A stretch of DNA of 64,000 nucleotides from Calendula officinalis (taxonomy: Eukaryota > Streptophyta > Magnoliopsida > Asterales > Asteraceae). Under the pieces are notes generated by a model. That model had not been told where the DNA came from. It saw only the letters and a list, made by a program, of their open reading frames with translations, and did no database searches. Made by a program: the position numbers and the translations under genes. The stretch is from the NCBI GenBank assembly GCA_963853835.1, contig OY970828.1, positions 65,278,861-65,342,860 of the forward strand, read 5' to 3'. Positions 21,499 through 32,858 of this stretch are shown here, piece by piece (position 1 is the stretch's first letter; each line of letters opens with the position of its first letter).

Positions 21499-22653
21499 TG
21501 AAGGAATTATGTGCACAGTTAGTCAACCTATGATGATACATCCATGCCTACAAAACACTTAAGGGTCACACCGGTGAGTGCATGTAATACGAACAAGTTA
21601 TGAAACGATACTACGAAGAGGAATGATTCATAATACTCATTATGAATCAGTTAAGTATTAAGTTAAGTTTAACTTAAATCTAGATTAGTTTAACTAACTA
21701 ATTAATACAAGTGGTTGTACATTTACTAGTTGAGTAAATATACAATGTGTTAATTATAGATTATCCATGATATGATTTAAAGCTATTAAATCATATAGTA
21801 ATTGGATAATATTATTGTATAAATTATATAAAGGTTATTATATAATTAACTATTAAAAGTATAAATACAAATGTATAATTTCGTGTATATGGGTACCGAA
21901 ATTATAGTGTGTTAATACTAGACATTTGATAGTTAAGTGCAACAATAATAAAGTAGTTAAAACTATAAGGGATGGAAGTGTAAAAAGGAAGTTTAATTAA
22001 GAAGTTAATCTTAATTAAACTAGAAGGGTTTTAAGTGTAACATCTTCTATTATAAATAGAAGGCTTATGCTAAACCCTAGATGTTGGTTCCTTAGCCTCT
22101 TTACACGAAATCCCTTCCCCCCTTGTTCCCTTCAATCGGCCGAAGTCCAACACAAGAACACAAGTCTTGTGTTCTTCGTGTTCTTCGTTCGTTCTTCGTG
22201 TTCTTCAAGTCCTGAAGATCCAAGATCGTTGCAAGTGATCAACTAGAAGATCGTTCGTCGTGTTCATCATCAGTGGACTTATCTTAAGCATTAACCTAAG
22301 GTATGTTTCATGGAACACATCTTCTTCTTCTCCTCTTGTTCGAAGTCGAACCAAGAAGCCTAGGGTTCTTGGTAGTAGTCGACGAACACACACAAGTATG
22401 TGTGTGTGTACGTTCGAGTTCTTCGTACAAGGTTTCTTTCTTGTTAACCTAATCTAGTTTTCCAACATCCCAATCCTTTAGGATTTAAGGATTAGGTTTA
22501 ATCCCAGTTCCGCATTTAGGGATTAAATCAGCTAGTTAGTTTTAACCGGTCAAGAACAAGATCATGTTCTTGGTCAGTCATGGTTCGAACTCGTGTACTA
22601 GGTGGTCGACCCAAGTGGTTGATCAGTCGCATGGTGCGTAGTAAATCCCTACA
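21499..22653 (+). repeat. 5' LTR of element D
   Basis: 1155 bp, starting tgaaggaatt and ending atccctaca. Close to its twin at 28474-29612 with scattered substitutions and small length differences. Contains tataaatagaagg at about 22051-22063, a likely TATA box. Confidence 0.92.
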
Positions 22654-22654
22654 G

Positions 22655-22666
22655 TGGTATCAGAGC
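22655..22666 (+). other. Primer-binding site of element D
   Basis: tggtatcagagc, complementary to initiator tRNA-Met, one base after the LTR. Confidence 0.9.
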
Positions 22667-24640
22667 GTTGGTTTAGAAATCTAGACTAGATTAACAAAGA
22701 TTGTTTGTTTACTTTAATTATTTTTTTGTTTCAAGTATTTTTCTTTTTTTCCTTCTTCATATTTTTCGAAAAAGGTAAAACCCTAAGATCAAGAATATTA
22801 AACTAGCCTTGTTTAATTGATCAAGAAGGTTTCTAAGAACCCTAGCAATTTTTGAAAAATTGTGGAAGAACCCTAGGATCAAGTATGTTAAACAAGATTT
22901 GTTTAATTGATCAAAAGGATTCTTTCCTTCTTTCCCTAGAATTTTCGTGACCTAGGAAGAACCCTAGGATCAAGTATGTTAAACAAGATTTGTTTAATTG
23001 GTCAAAATGATTCTTTCCTAAACCCTAGAAGTTTTAACTAGTTTAAGTTTATTACTTTGAAAATATTAATTAGGATAATAATCTAAAACCTAGTCAATTA
23101 AACAAGTTTATGTTTAATAGGTTTAATTATTATTTTTGATAAATTTAATTTAACTAGTTCTTTAAACCTAGTAATTTAGACAAAGTTTTATTGTCTTAAA
23201 GGTTTAATTTAAAAGGTTTAAATGAATTTATTAAAAGTTATAATCTATCTTAGAATTTAAACAAAGTTTATTGTTTAGATAGGATTGATTAAAATTAATC
23301 TTGAATGATGTCTTTGATCAAGAAAGTCAAAACCCTAGTTTTGATTGGTCGAAAACAAGATTAGGGTTCATCTAATTACTTTAGGGAATTAATTAAGATT
23401 AAAAGAAAAAGGGTTTTAATTTTAAGTTCTAAAATTAACAAGGTGTATTTAATTATGTATAAATATATATATGTATTTAAATTTTCGTTTTTTTTAAGTA
23501 AAATTGAATTTTAAAAGATATAATAAGTTTATACACATTTTAATTAGTTCAAGTTAAAATGTATACGTATAAATTAGATGTAATATTCTTATTAGAATGT
23601 TACAAGTTTATTATTATAGATATACATATATACGAATTTATATATATATATTAAATACAAGATAAAATGGAATAATTAAAAGGATAATGTTATTTTGATC
23701 ATGAAGCATAATATTATAATTAGTTGTTGTATAAGTTATAATATAATTAAAACTAGATTGTACAAAGTTATGATTTCATTATAACTAGAAATTGTACAAG
23801 TTGAAATTATATTATTAACTAGAAATATACAAAGTTATATGTTATCGTATATTAAGGTGTATAAAGTTATAAGTTATTATAACTAGATAATTATACAAGT
23901 ATGATATAAATATTTTACAAGTCATGTAATATACTAGATTAATGATCAAGTATAAATAACAAGAACCTATATTTAACTAGTTCAAGTTAAATATAAGAAA
24001 GGTTTAAACAAACTAAAGAATTATTATATATAGTTTTTATATAATTGGTTTATTAGTTTCACCAAGTATAAACCGGTGATTGTGTTAGCTTAAGTTTCAT
24101 CATGGTTGTTGAAGCTAGTGGGAGCTACACAAGAAAATCACAAAGTTTGTAAGTGTGTCGTTAAGGCATAAGTTACGGTCGAATTTAATAAGTAAGAAAT
24201 AAATGTTTAATTTCGTTATTAGACATTTTGAAAAGCTAGGTGTGTTAAACTAAGTTTATGTTTCAAGTTCATGAATCATAAAAGTTTTAAAAGTTTAACA
24301 TAAGTTTTATAAGTTTTTTCAAGTAATATAAAACAAGTAAGTTTTATTAGAAATAAGGTTTCTCACAAAACCTAGTAAAAACGTATTGTACACCTTGTTT
24401 TAAAGAATAGTTCTTATGTTTTAAAAAGGTGTCTTTGTAGAATTCCTAAATTCACAAGTCACACATTTTAAACAAGGATTAAGATTGGAATAAAAGTTTA
24501 AGTTTAGTTTTAAGACTTAAACAAACCCAAGAAAATCTTAGATCGAAGTACTATCCACCTAATGGAACACCTCACTTGTTAAACGATATTCATATTGTAA
24601 GGATAAAGAACCTTAGATATGGATTCAAATCATTTCGAGT
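22667..24640 (+). other. Long AT-rich leader of element D
   Basis: No ORF. 22780-23030 has three imperfect copies of the phrase accctaggatcaagtatgtt plus flanking sequence, spaced about 90-110 bp apart. The rest is AT-rich with runs of short related words (tataagttataat, ctagaaattgtacaag) around 23700-23900. Confidence 0.55.
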
Positions 24641-24655
24641 GTTAGGGTGCGTAAG

Positions 24656-24752
24656 GTTCTGTGATAATCGGGAGTCCCGGCGCAGAGCATCGCACTGTCT
24701 TAGATGGTCTGATCTACTTTGATGATAATCGGGAGTCCCGGCCCAAAAAGTA
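24656..24752 (+). ncRNA. Pair of leader hairpins with a conserved core in D
   Basis: The 20-base core tgataatcgggagtcccggc occurs at 24662-24681 and 24723-24742, 61 bp apart. Each contains CGGG-agt-CCCG. Each core is closed by a different outer helix: GTTCTGTG/CGCAGAGC (24656-24663 with 24681-24688) and TACTTT/AAAGTA (24715-24720 with 24747-24752). Element C carries the same pair at 32765-32858 on the minus strand. The site, 300-400 bases before gag, is where retroelements place packaging or dimerisation signals; that role is inferred. Confidence 0.55.
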
Positions 24753-25053
24753 CTTGAGTAGAATAAACATACTAGACTTTATTACTAACTTAGAAATGTA
24801 CAATTAGATTGTACAAAGTTGTAATAAGTTAGAAGTCTAAACATTCTACGACACCTAGGAATCGTGTCAAGTCTTGATACGATCGGTAAGGAAGTTACCT
24901 ACCAGAAATAGCATGTCTCGTCGGGAAGTGCCCAAACCTTGCGGCGAGAATGTGATATATGGATCCTAGGCCTAAAATATTAATTATGGGTTTATAATAT
25001 ATTTTAGAGGATGTTTATTGATGATTACTAATTAAACTGGGTTTGATTTGTAG

Positions 25054-26058
25054 ATGGCAGAAACAAACGTGATTACGACAACAAGTACCAATAATCTCTC
25101 ACTTCGCTCAATCCTCGTAAAGGAAAACTTGACTGGGTCAAACTTTCTCAATTGGGAACGCAATCTTCCTATTGTGCTCAGGCATGAGAGAAAGTGGTAT
25201 GTCTTGGAGAGAGCAGTACCGAACACCCCTGTTGTTAATGCTAGAGCTGAAACAAGGCAAGCTTATGATAAGCATGTCAGTGATGCACTCGATGTGAGCT
25301 GTCTGATTCTTGCCACCATGAGTCCTGAGTTACAAGCGGGACTTATGGATGTGCCTGCATTTGAGACGATCCAGCAACTTAGGGATTCATTTCAAGAGCA
25401 AGATCGCACCGAGAGGTTTGACATCAATCGAGCCTTCAACTCTTGCAAGATGGTCAAAGGAACGCCGGTGAGTGCCCACGTCATGAAAATGAAGGGGCAC
25501 ATGGATCACCTCGCTAGACTTGGTCACCCCATACCGTTGCAAATGGCAACAAATACTATACTCAACTCGTTGTCTGATGACTACAAGTCTTTTGTGGTCA
25601 ACTACAACATGCATAATATGGAGAAATCCATTGCTGAGCTACATTCCATGCTCAAGACAGCCGAGTTGAGTTTGGGGACCAAATCTAAGGACGTTCTCTT
25701 GATTGGTAACGGCGGTGGCGGTGGGAAGAATAGAAAAGGGCATGGTGGTAAAGGAAAGGGTAAAACCTATCCTAACCAAGATGTGCCAAATGGTAAAGGT
25801 GTCAAACAAAAGGTCAAGAAGGTTAAGCCTAACACTGCGAGGACCGAGAACCGGTGCTTCAAGTGTGGTGAGGCAGGGCATTGGAAAAGAAGTTGTCCAA
25901 AGGGTGCAAGTGGTATTGGAGGAAACGCAAGTTCCTCAGGTAACACAACCACACTTCTTAATCACTTTAAGATACTTGTAAAGTACATTACGAGTAATCT
26001 AACTTTTGCAATCGTTTATTGCAGGAGATGGAACGTGATAGTGACCAGCATGAGATGA
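25054..26058 (+). CDS. Gag protein of element D (copia type, one CCHC knuckle)
   Basis: An intact 334-residue ORF. Residues about 20-240 form a UBN2-type copia gag (LTGSNFLNWERN, then QEQDRTERFDINRAF, then NTILNSLSDDYKSF). A glycine/lysine-rich basic linker leads to a CCHC zinc knuckle CFKCGEAGHWKRSC at residues about 268-281. The protein would form particles and bind element RNA. The last ~35 codons look like read-through of an intron: donor at 25940, ctaac branch-like motif, acceptor at 26024. Splicing would end the protein shortly after the knuckle. No pol follows. The start codon is the first ATG after a purine-poor leader and matches the family start (MAE...). Confidence 0.9.
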   Translation: MAETNVITTTSTNNLSLRSILVKENLTGSNFLNWERNLPIVLRHERKWYVLERAVPNTPVVNARAETRQAYDKHVSDALDVSCLILATMSPELQAGLMDVPAFETIQQLRDSFQEQDRTERFDINRAFNSCKMVKGTPVSAHVMKMKGHMDHLARLGHPIPLQMATNTILNSLSDDYKSFVVNYNMHNMEKSIAELHSMLKTAELSLGTKSKDVLLIGNGGGGGKNRKGHGGKGKGKTYPNQDVPNGKGVKQKVKKVKPNTARTENRCFKCGEAGHWKRSCPKGASGIGGNASSSGNTTTLLNHFKILVKYITSNLTFAIVYCRRWNVIVTSMR

Positions 26059-26530
26059 TCCCACGAGCACCAAGTTTTTATAATTCAGTTTTTTTTGGAT
26101 TCGTTTTAAACAATTTTAGTTTATTGTTCAGATAATTTTATTTTTGTTAAAACAAGTTTCATTTTGGTTTTAATTAAATCTCGAATCCATGATTGAATTA
26201 TATTGTGTGCATCTGTGATAATTACACTAGTCAAGGTTTATGACTAGGTTGTAAGTCAAGTTTTGATTTACTTATATTTCATGTTATATATATTTGTTTG
26301 ATTGTTGTATAAATAATCTCTTGATAGCTCAAGGGATTTAGATACTTAGTAATTAGAAAGTTTTTCTAATGAAAGTATTTAAAAGTTTTATGGAAGCATA
26401 AGGTTCAATAGTTATTGAACTTAGTTAAAACATCTTAAGTAATAGTCATTACTTATGATAGAAAGTTTTAAAGTATTAGTATTAATATAGTATGATTATA
26501 TTGGATATAATCAAGATAGACTCTAAAGAG
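26059..26530 (+). other. Non-coding interior of D after gag
   Basis: AT-rich sequence without a credible ORF or any relic of protease, integrase or RT that I can recognise. Confidence 0.55.
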
Positions 26531-26532
26531 TA

Positions 26533-26940
26533 TTATTACAAGTCTTTCATACTTGTAGTAAAGGGTTTAATGAAGTCATAATTCCCTAATAGGAATAATT
26601 GGATATTCGCATAATCCAAGTAAAATGACTTAGACATTAAATGAAATCTTAAAAGGGACATAACTATATTAAAGTTTTAAGAATTAAAAGAGATTATTGC
26701 AAGTCTTTTATACTTGTAATAAATACAATATTTAATCAAGTCATAATTCCCTAATAGGAATAATGGATATTTGACAAATCCAAGAAATGACTTTGGCATT
26801 AAATAAGATTCTTAAAAGAGTACTAATAAATTTAAGAATTGATAGTATCGTTTCAAGTGTTTTATACTTTCTAGATACAGTAGTCAATAAAGATCATGAT
26901 ACCCTTAAAAGGAATATTGGATATTCGCAAATCCAAAGGA
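26533..26940 (+). ncRNA. Three-unit hairpin array in D between gag and 3' LTR
   Basis: Units begin near 26533, 26694 and 26845. Hairpin I is TTATTACAAGT/ACTTGTAGTAA in unit 1 and TTATTGCAAGT/ACTTGTAATAA in unit 2. Both have 11 pairs, with a G-T wobble at different positions. In unit 3 it is rebuilt with an outer GTATC/GATAC. Hairpin II is ATTCC/GGAAT in units 1 and 2. Hairpin III is TTGGAT/ATCCAA in units 1 and 3 and one pair shorter in unit 2. Element C has the inverted counterpart at about 30740-31150. The primary sequence between hairpins is only loosely alike. The role is unknown. Confidence 0.5.
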
Positions 26941-28459
26941 TGATCTTAATTATTGATAGAATTCTTGAAAGATTGAACTACAAGTTATTGACTAGGTCAA
27001 AGTAGTTTAAGAGATACTTAAGTTCCATAAATGTAAGTGGGAGCTAAGACTAACGTATTTCATTAAGGACGTTAGTGAATTTAGTAAGTTAGTAAGACAT
27101 TAACAACAAGGTTTTACCAAGTCGTTAGCCAAAGAGTTAAGAGAAATAATAAATGATCGATTAGATTATTGCAAACCAAATAGCGTGATCACAAGTCTTG
27201 TAATTGATTATTGCATATCTAATAGGTTGTTAACACTTCAGTGGATAACACAATCATTTAAGGAAATTTCTTTAACTAGTAAAGATATCTACAAATCAAG
27301 TAACTAAAAGTAGCTTTAGTTACAAGAAGAATTTTATGAATTCAAGAAACTAAGGAGTTAATTTCCAATCCTCCTATATTTACCAAATTGCATAAAAGGA
27401 AAGACTGGAATATGTTCTAAAATGTTGCAAGAACAATATCTAGCAAAGACAAAAGTAATAGTATTCCTAAATACTCGTCTTATGTCTTTAGTTTAATAGA
27501 AATGATTGGTTTAGTGATAAAGTTACAATTAAGGTTGTAAGAATCATTAAGTAATCAACACAAACGAAAGGAATAAGTAATGATCCAGTAATAATTCAGT
27601 ATCTATGTCAAGTGAGGAATAGTACATGAGTTAGCATCATTTTTATTCAGACTTTGTATGTGTTACAACATCCATGGATAAAAGTCTATTTATTAAAAAG
27701 ATATAAAATCCATGACTACTCGTCTAGGTGGGAACCCCGATGGGACGCTAACGTCATCGCGGTATTTGGTGGTAGATTCGAAGTTCTTCGAAGATAGCTA
27801 CACAAGTTTTGTGTAAACCAAATATCGGTGATATTCTGTTGGAGGCTCAACGAATATTGGATTGACCACCGTGACAATACTTCGTGGTTGAAAAGTTCAA
27901 AAGTATTGTTCACTAAGATTGTCCTTAAGCCTGAGGTATTTGGTTTAAGATACAATGACTAATGTGCTTTGGTCCAACTTAGACAATTCTGAAATACGTT
28001 TGTCATACGAGGCGATACTGGGCACAAAGGAAGTTGTATTTTAAATCGAAATATAACAAGATGGTAATTGCACCTCCTTTTTAGGAGAGATATTTATAGG
28101 TCCTTTGACGTGATGATATAACTGGAAAGTGCATGGCCATGCCCAAACGAACTGATTTGTTCTTTGTCGTTTATCAAAACAGTTTGAATCAAGAAGTCAT
28201 GAAATGATTTCGAATACATGAGTTGATAATTTCTACCATGCTCGTATTCGTTATCACAAATATCGTGCTGCAAGGGATAAGCCTAACAACGTTACCCAAG
28301 AAGTAAAGACAGAGTGTTCTTTACTAGGAGACGCTATTAAGAGTTTTTCATAAAACTATACCAAGGGTTACATAAGCTGTTTTTATGGGGTTGGTTACCT
28401 ACATGCCCATCTAGAAGGCCACTGTAGCTCGTATCATTAAGACAAAGGTTACAAACTTC
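26941..28459 (+). other. Rest of the D interior
   Basis: No intact gene. 27710-28060 is less AT-rich and is mirrored in C at 29640-29960, so it may be a relic of coding sequence, but I recognise no motif. Confidence 0.45.
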
Positions 28460-28473
28460 CACAAGTGGGAGTT

Positions 28474-29612
28474 TGAAGGAATTATGTGCACAGTTAATCA
28501 ACCTATGATGATACATCCATGCCTACGAAACACTAAAGGGTCACATCGGTGAGTGGATTTAACACGAACAAGTTATGCAACGATACTACAAAGAGGAATG
28601 ATTCATAATAGTCATTATTAATCAGTTAAGTTTAACTTATTACTAGATTAGTTTAACTAACTAATAAATACAAGTCGTTGTACATTTACTAGTTGAGTAA
28701 ATATACAATGTGTTAATTATAGATTATCCATGATATGATTTAAAGCTATTAAATCATATAGTAATTGGATAATATTATTGTATAAATTATATAAAGGTTA
28801 TTATATAATTAACTATTAAAAGTATAAATACAAGTGTATAATTTCGTGTATTTGGGTACCGAAATTATAGTGTGTTAATACTAGACATTTGATAGTTAAG
28901 TGCAACAATAATAAAGTTGTTAACACTATAAGGGATGGAAGTGTAAAACGGAAGTTTAATTAAGAGGTTAATCTTAATTAAACCAGAAGGGTTTTAAGTG
29001 TAACATCTTCCATTATAAATAGAAGGCTTATGCTAAACCCTAGATGTTGGTTCCTTAGCCTCTTTACACGAAATCCCTTCCCCCCTTGTTCCCTTCGATT
29101 GGCCGAAGTCCAACACAAGAACACAAGTCTTGTGTTCTTCGTGTTCTTCGTTCGTTCTTCGTGTTCTTCAAGTCTTGAAGATCCAAGATCGTTGCAAGTG
29201 ATCAACTAGAAGATCGTTCGTCGTGTTCATCATCAGTGGACTTATCTTAAGCATTAACCTAAGGTATGTTTCATGGAACACATCTTCTTCTTCTCCTCTT
29301 GTTCGAAGTCGAACTAAGAACCCTAGGGTTCTTGGTAGTAGTCGACGAACACACACAAGTATGTGTGTGTGTTCGAGTTCTTCGTACAAGGTTTCTTTCT
29401 TGTTAACCTAATCTAGTTTTCCAACATCCCAATCCTTTAGGAATTATGGATTAGGTTTAATCTCAGTTCCGCATTTAGGGATTAAATCAGCTAGTTAGTT
29501 TTAATCGGTCAAGAACAAGATCATGTTCTTGGTCAGTCATCATTCGAACTCGTGTACTAGGTGGTCGACCAAAGTGGTTGATCAGTCGTATGGTGCGTAG
29601 TAAATCCCTACA
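28474..29612 (+). repeat. 3' LTR of element D
   Basis: 1139 bp, directly after the polypurine tract, matching 21499-22653 and ending atccctaca before the cttgt duplication. Confidence 0.92.
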
Positions 29613-29617
29613 CTTGT

Positions 29618-31705
29618 TATATTTCGATTTAAAATACAACTTCCTTTGTACCCAATATCGCCTCGTATGACAAACGTATTTCAGAATTGTCTAAGTTGAA
29701 CCAAAGCACATTAGTCATTGTATCCTAAACCAAATACCTCAGGCTTAAGGACAATCCTAGTGAACAATACTTTTGAACTTTTCAACCACGAAGTATTGTC
29801 ACGGTGGTCAATCCAATATTCGTTGAGCCTCCAACAGAATATCACCGATATTTGGTTTACACAAAACTTGTGTAGCTATCTTCGAAGAACTTCGAATCTA
29901 CCACCTAATACCGCGATGACGTTAACGTCCCATCGAGGTTCCCACCAAGACGAGTAGTCACAGATTTTTGTATCTTTTTGAATAAATAGACTTTTATTCA
30001 TGGATGATGTAAAACATACAAAGTCTGAATAAAAATGATACTAACTCATGTACTATTCGTCACTGGACATAGATACTGAATTATTACCGGATCATTAATT
30101 ATTCCTTTCGTTCGTGTTGATTACTAAATGATTCTTACAAACTTAATTGTAACTTTATCACTAAACCAATCATTTCTATTAAACTAAAGACATAAGACGA
30201 GTATTTAGGAATACTATTACTTTTGCCTTTGCTAGATATTGTTCATGCAACATTTAGAACTTATTCTAGTCTTGCCTTTTATGCAATGCGGTAAACATAG
30301 GAGGATTGGAAATTAACTCCTTAGTTTCTTGAATTCTTAAAATTATCCTTGCAACTAAAGCCTCTTTTAGTTACTTGATTTGTAGATATTCTTACTAGTT
30401 AAAGAAATTTCCTTAAATGATTGTGTTATCCACTGAAGTGTTAACAACCTATTAGATATGCAATAATTAATCACAAGACTTGTGATCACGCTATTAGGTT
30501 TGCAATAATCTAATTAACGATCATTTATTATTTCTCTTAACTCTTTGGCTAACGACTTGGTAAAACCTTGTTGTTAATATCTTGCTAACTTACTGAATTC
30601 ATCAACATCTTTAATGAATTACGTTAGTCTTAGCTCCCACTTACTTTTATGGAATTTAAGCATCTCTTAAACTACTTTGACCTAGTCAATAACTTGTAGT
30701 TTAATCTTTTTTTAAGAATTCTATCAATAATTAACATCATCCTTTGGATTTGCGAATATCCAACATTCCTGTTTAGGGAATTATGATCTTTATTGATTAC
30801 TGTATCTAACAAGTACAAAACACTTGAGTCGATACTTCCAATCATTAAATGTATTAGTATTCTTTAAGAACTTTATTTAATGCCAAAGTCATCACTTGGA
30901 TTTGTCAAATATCCATTATTCCTATAAGGGAATTATGACTTGATTAAATATTGTATTTATTACAAGTATAAGAGACTTGCAATAATAACCTTTAATTCTT
31001 AAATGCTTTAATATAGTTTGTCCCTTTTAAGAGTTATTTAACGTCTAAGTCATTTTACTTGGATTATACGAATATCCAATCATTCCTATTAGAGAATTAT
31101 GACTTCATTAAATCCTTTACTACAAGTATAAAAGACTTGTAATAATACTCTTAAAGTCTATCTTGATTATATCCAATATAATCATACTATATTACTACTA
31201 ATATTTTAAAACTTTCTATCATAAGTAATGACTATTACTTAAGATGTTTTAACTAAGTTCAATAACTCTTGAACCTTATGCTTCCATAAAACTCTTAAAT
31301 ACTTTCATTAGAAAAACTTTCTAATTACTAGTATCTAAATACCTTGAGCTATCAAGACATTATTTATACAACAATCAAACAAATATATATATAAACATGA
31401 AATATAAGTAAATCAAAATTTGACTTACAATCTAGTCATAAACCTTGACTAGTGTAATCATCACACATGCACACAATATAATTCAACCATGGATTCGAAA
31501 TTTAATTAAAACCAAAATAAAACTTGATTTAACAAAAATAAAATTATCCAAACAATAAAGTAAAATTGTTTAAAACGAATCCACAAAATACTGAATTATA
31601 AAACTTGGTGCTCGTGGGATCATCACCATCTCATGCCGGTCACTATCACTTTCCATCTCCTCATGCAATAAACGATTGCAAAAGTTAGATTACTCGTAAC
31701 GTACT
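29618..31705 (-). other. Interior of C between D and the C gag
   Basis: The inverted counterpart of 26059-28050 in D. It contains the hairpin units again (about 30740-31150 on the minus strand), for example ACAAGT/ACTTGT arms at 31122-31140 and CAAGT/ACTTG at about 30810-30826. No ORF. Confidence 0.6.
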
Positions 31706-32459
31706 TTACAAGTATCTTAAAGTGATTAAGAAGTGTGGTTGTGTTACCTGAGGAACTTGCGTTTCCTCCACTACCACTTGCACCCTATGGACAATTCTTT
31801 TTCCAATGCCCAGCCTCACCACACTTGAAGCACCGGTTCTCGGTCCTCGCAGTGTTAGGCTTAACCTTCTTGACCTTTTGTTTGACACCTTTACCATTTG
31901 GCACTCCTTGGTTAGGATAGTTTATACCCTTTCCTTTACCACCATGCCCTTTCTCATCGCTGCCATCAGTTGTGCGACCCCTTTTTGAATTGGTCTCAAT
32001 ATTCAACTCAACAGCCTCGAGCATAGATTGTAGCTCGGGAATGGAATTATCCATATCACGTTTGCTGTACTTGGATACAAAGAATTTGTAGTCATCGGAC
32101 AATGAGTTGAGTATCATGTCAATTGCAAACTGCAATGGCATGTGGTGACCAAGTCTAGTAAGGTGATCAACACGCACTTTCATTCTCATGACGTGTGCAC
32201 CTACTGATGCTCCCTTAGCCATTTTGCAAGAAGCGAACGCCTTACAAGCGTAAAATGCTTGTCCTGGTTCGTTTTCTTCATCCTTGGCAGGGGTTCTCAA
32301 TACGTTTCTTTCTCGGTCAATCCTTTCCCTTTCTTGTCTGAGCATGATCTTAAAATCACGCTTCCAATTGAGGAAATTTGACCCAGTCTTTTCTTTCTTT
32401 CCTAGGAAGAAACGTTGCGAGAGTTTGTTATAGGTTATCGTTGTGTTTATTGCTGCCAT
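31706..32459 (-). pseudogene. Decayed gag of element C
   Basis: The frame 31785-32459 gives 224 residues of the same gag as D: TGSNFLNWKRD near the start, MILNSLSDDYKFFVSKYS, and the knuckle CFKCGEAGHWKKNC at the end. Relative to the D protein about 65 residues are missing between the N-terminal domain and the ASCKMAKG block. A stop (CCA TAG) follows directly after the knuckle. It would probably give a defective capsid. Confidence 0.88.
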
Positions 32460-32764
32460 CTACAAATCAAACACAGTTTAATTAGTAATCATCAATAAAC
32501 ATTCTCTAAAATATATTCTAAACCCATAACTAATATTTTAGGCCTAGGATCCATATATCACATTCTCGCCGCAAGGTTTGGGCACTTCCCGACGAGACAT
32601 GCTATTTCTGGTAGGTAACGTCCTTACCGATCGTATCAAGACTTGACACGATTCCTAGGGGTCGTAGAATCTTTAGACTTATAACTTATTACAACTTTGT
32701 ACAATTTAATTGTACATTTCTAAGTTAGTAATAAAGTCTAGTATGTTTATTCTACTCAAGTACT

Positions 32765-32858
32765 TTTTGGGCCGGGACTCCCGATTATCACCAAAGTAGA
32801 TCAGACCATCTAAGACAGTGCGATGTTCTGCGCTGGGACTCCCGATTATCACAGAACC
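32765..32858 (-). ncRNA. Leader hairpin pair of element C
   Basis: The reverse complement of the D pair: gccgggactcccgattatca at 32771-32790 and a copy with one change at 32832-32851. The outer helix of the latter is GTTCTGTG/CGCAGAAC on the minus strand, so a T-G wobble in D is a T-A pair here. Confidence 0.5.

Larger units (their letters stand above)
21499..29612 (+). mobile_element. Element D: gag-only copia-type LTR retrotransposon, inverted inside C
   Basis: 8114 bp with cttgt on both sides (21494-21498 and 29613-29617). The LTRs are 21499-22653 and 28474-29612, the primer site is at 22655-22666 and the polypurine tract at about 28460-28473 (cacaagtgggagtt). It is the same family as C. 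The leader is long (22.7-25.0 kb), gag is intact (25054-26058), and about 2.4 kb of AT-rich DNA with hairpin repeats follows in place of protease, integrase, RT and RNase H. It is therefore non-autonomous. Confidence 0.93.

Noticed and set aside
29718..29957. ORF repeated at 27716-27955 in the opposite orientation
   Set aside because: Both frames are antisense to the element transcripts and recur only because D and C share sequence. I recognise no protein motif.
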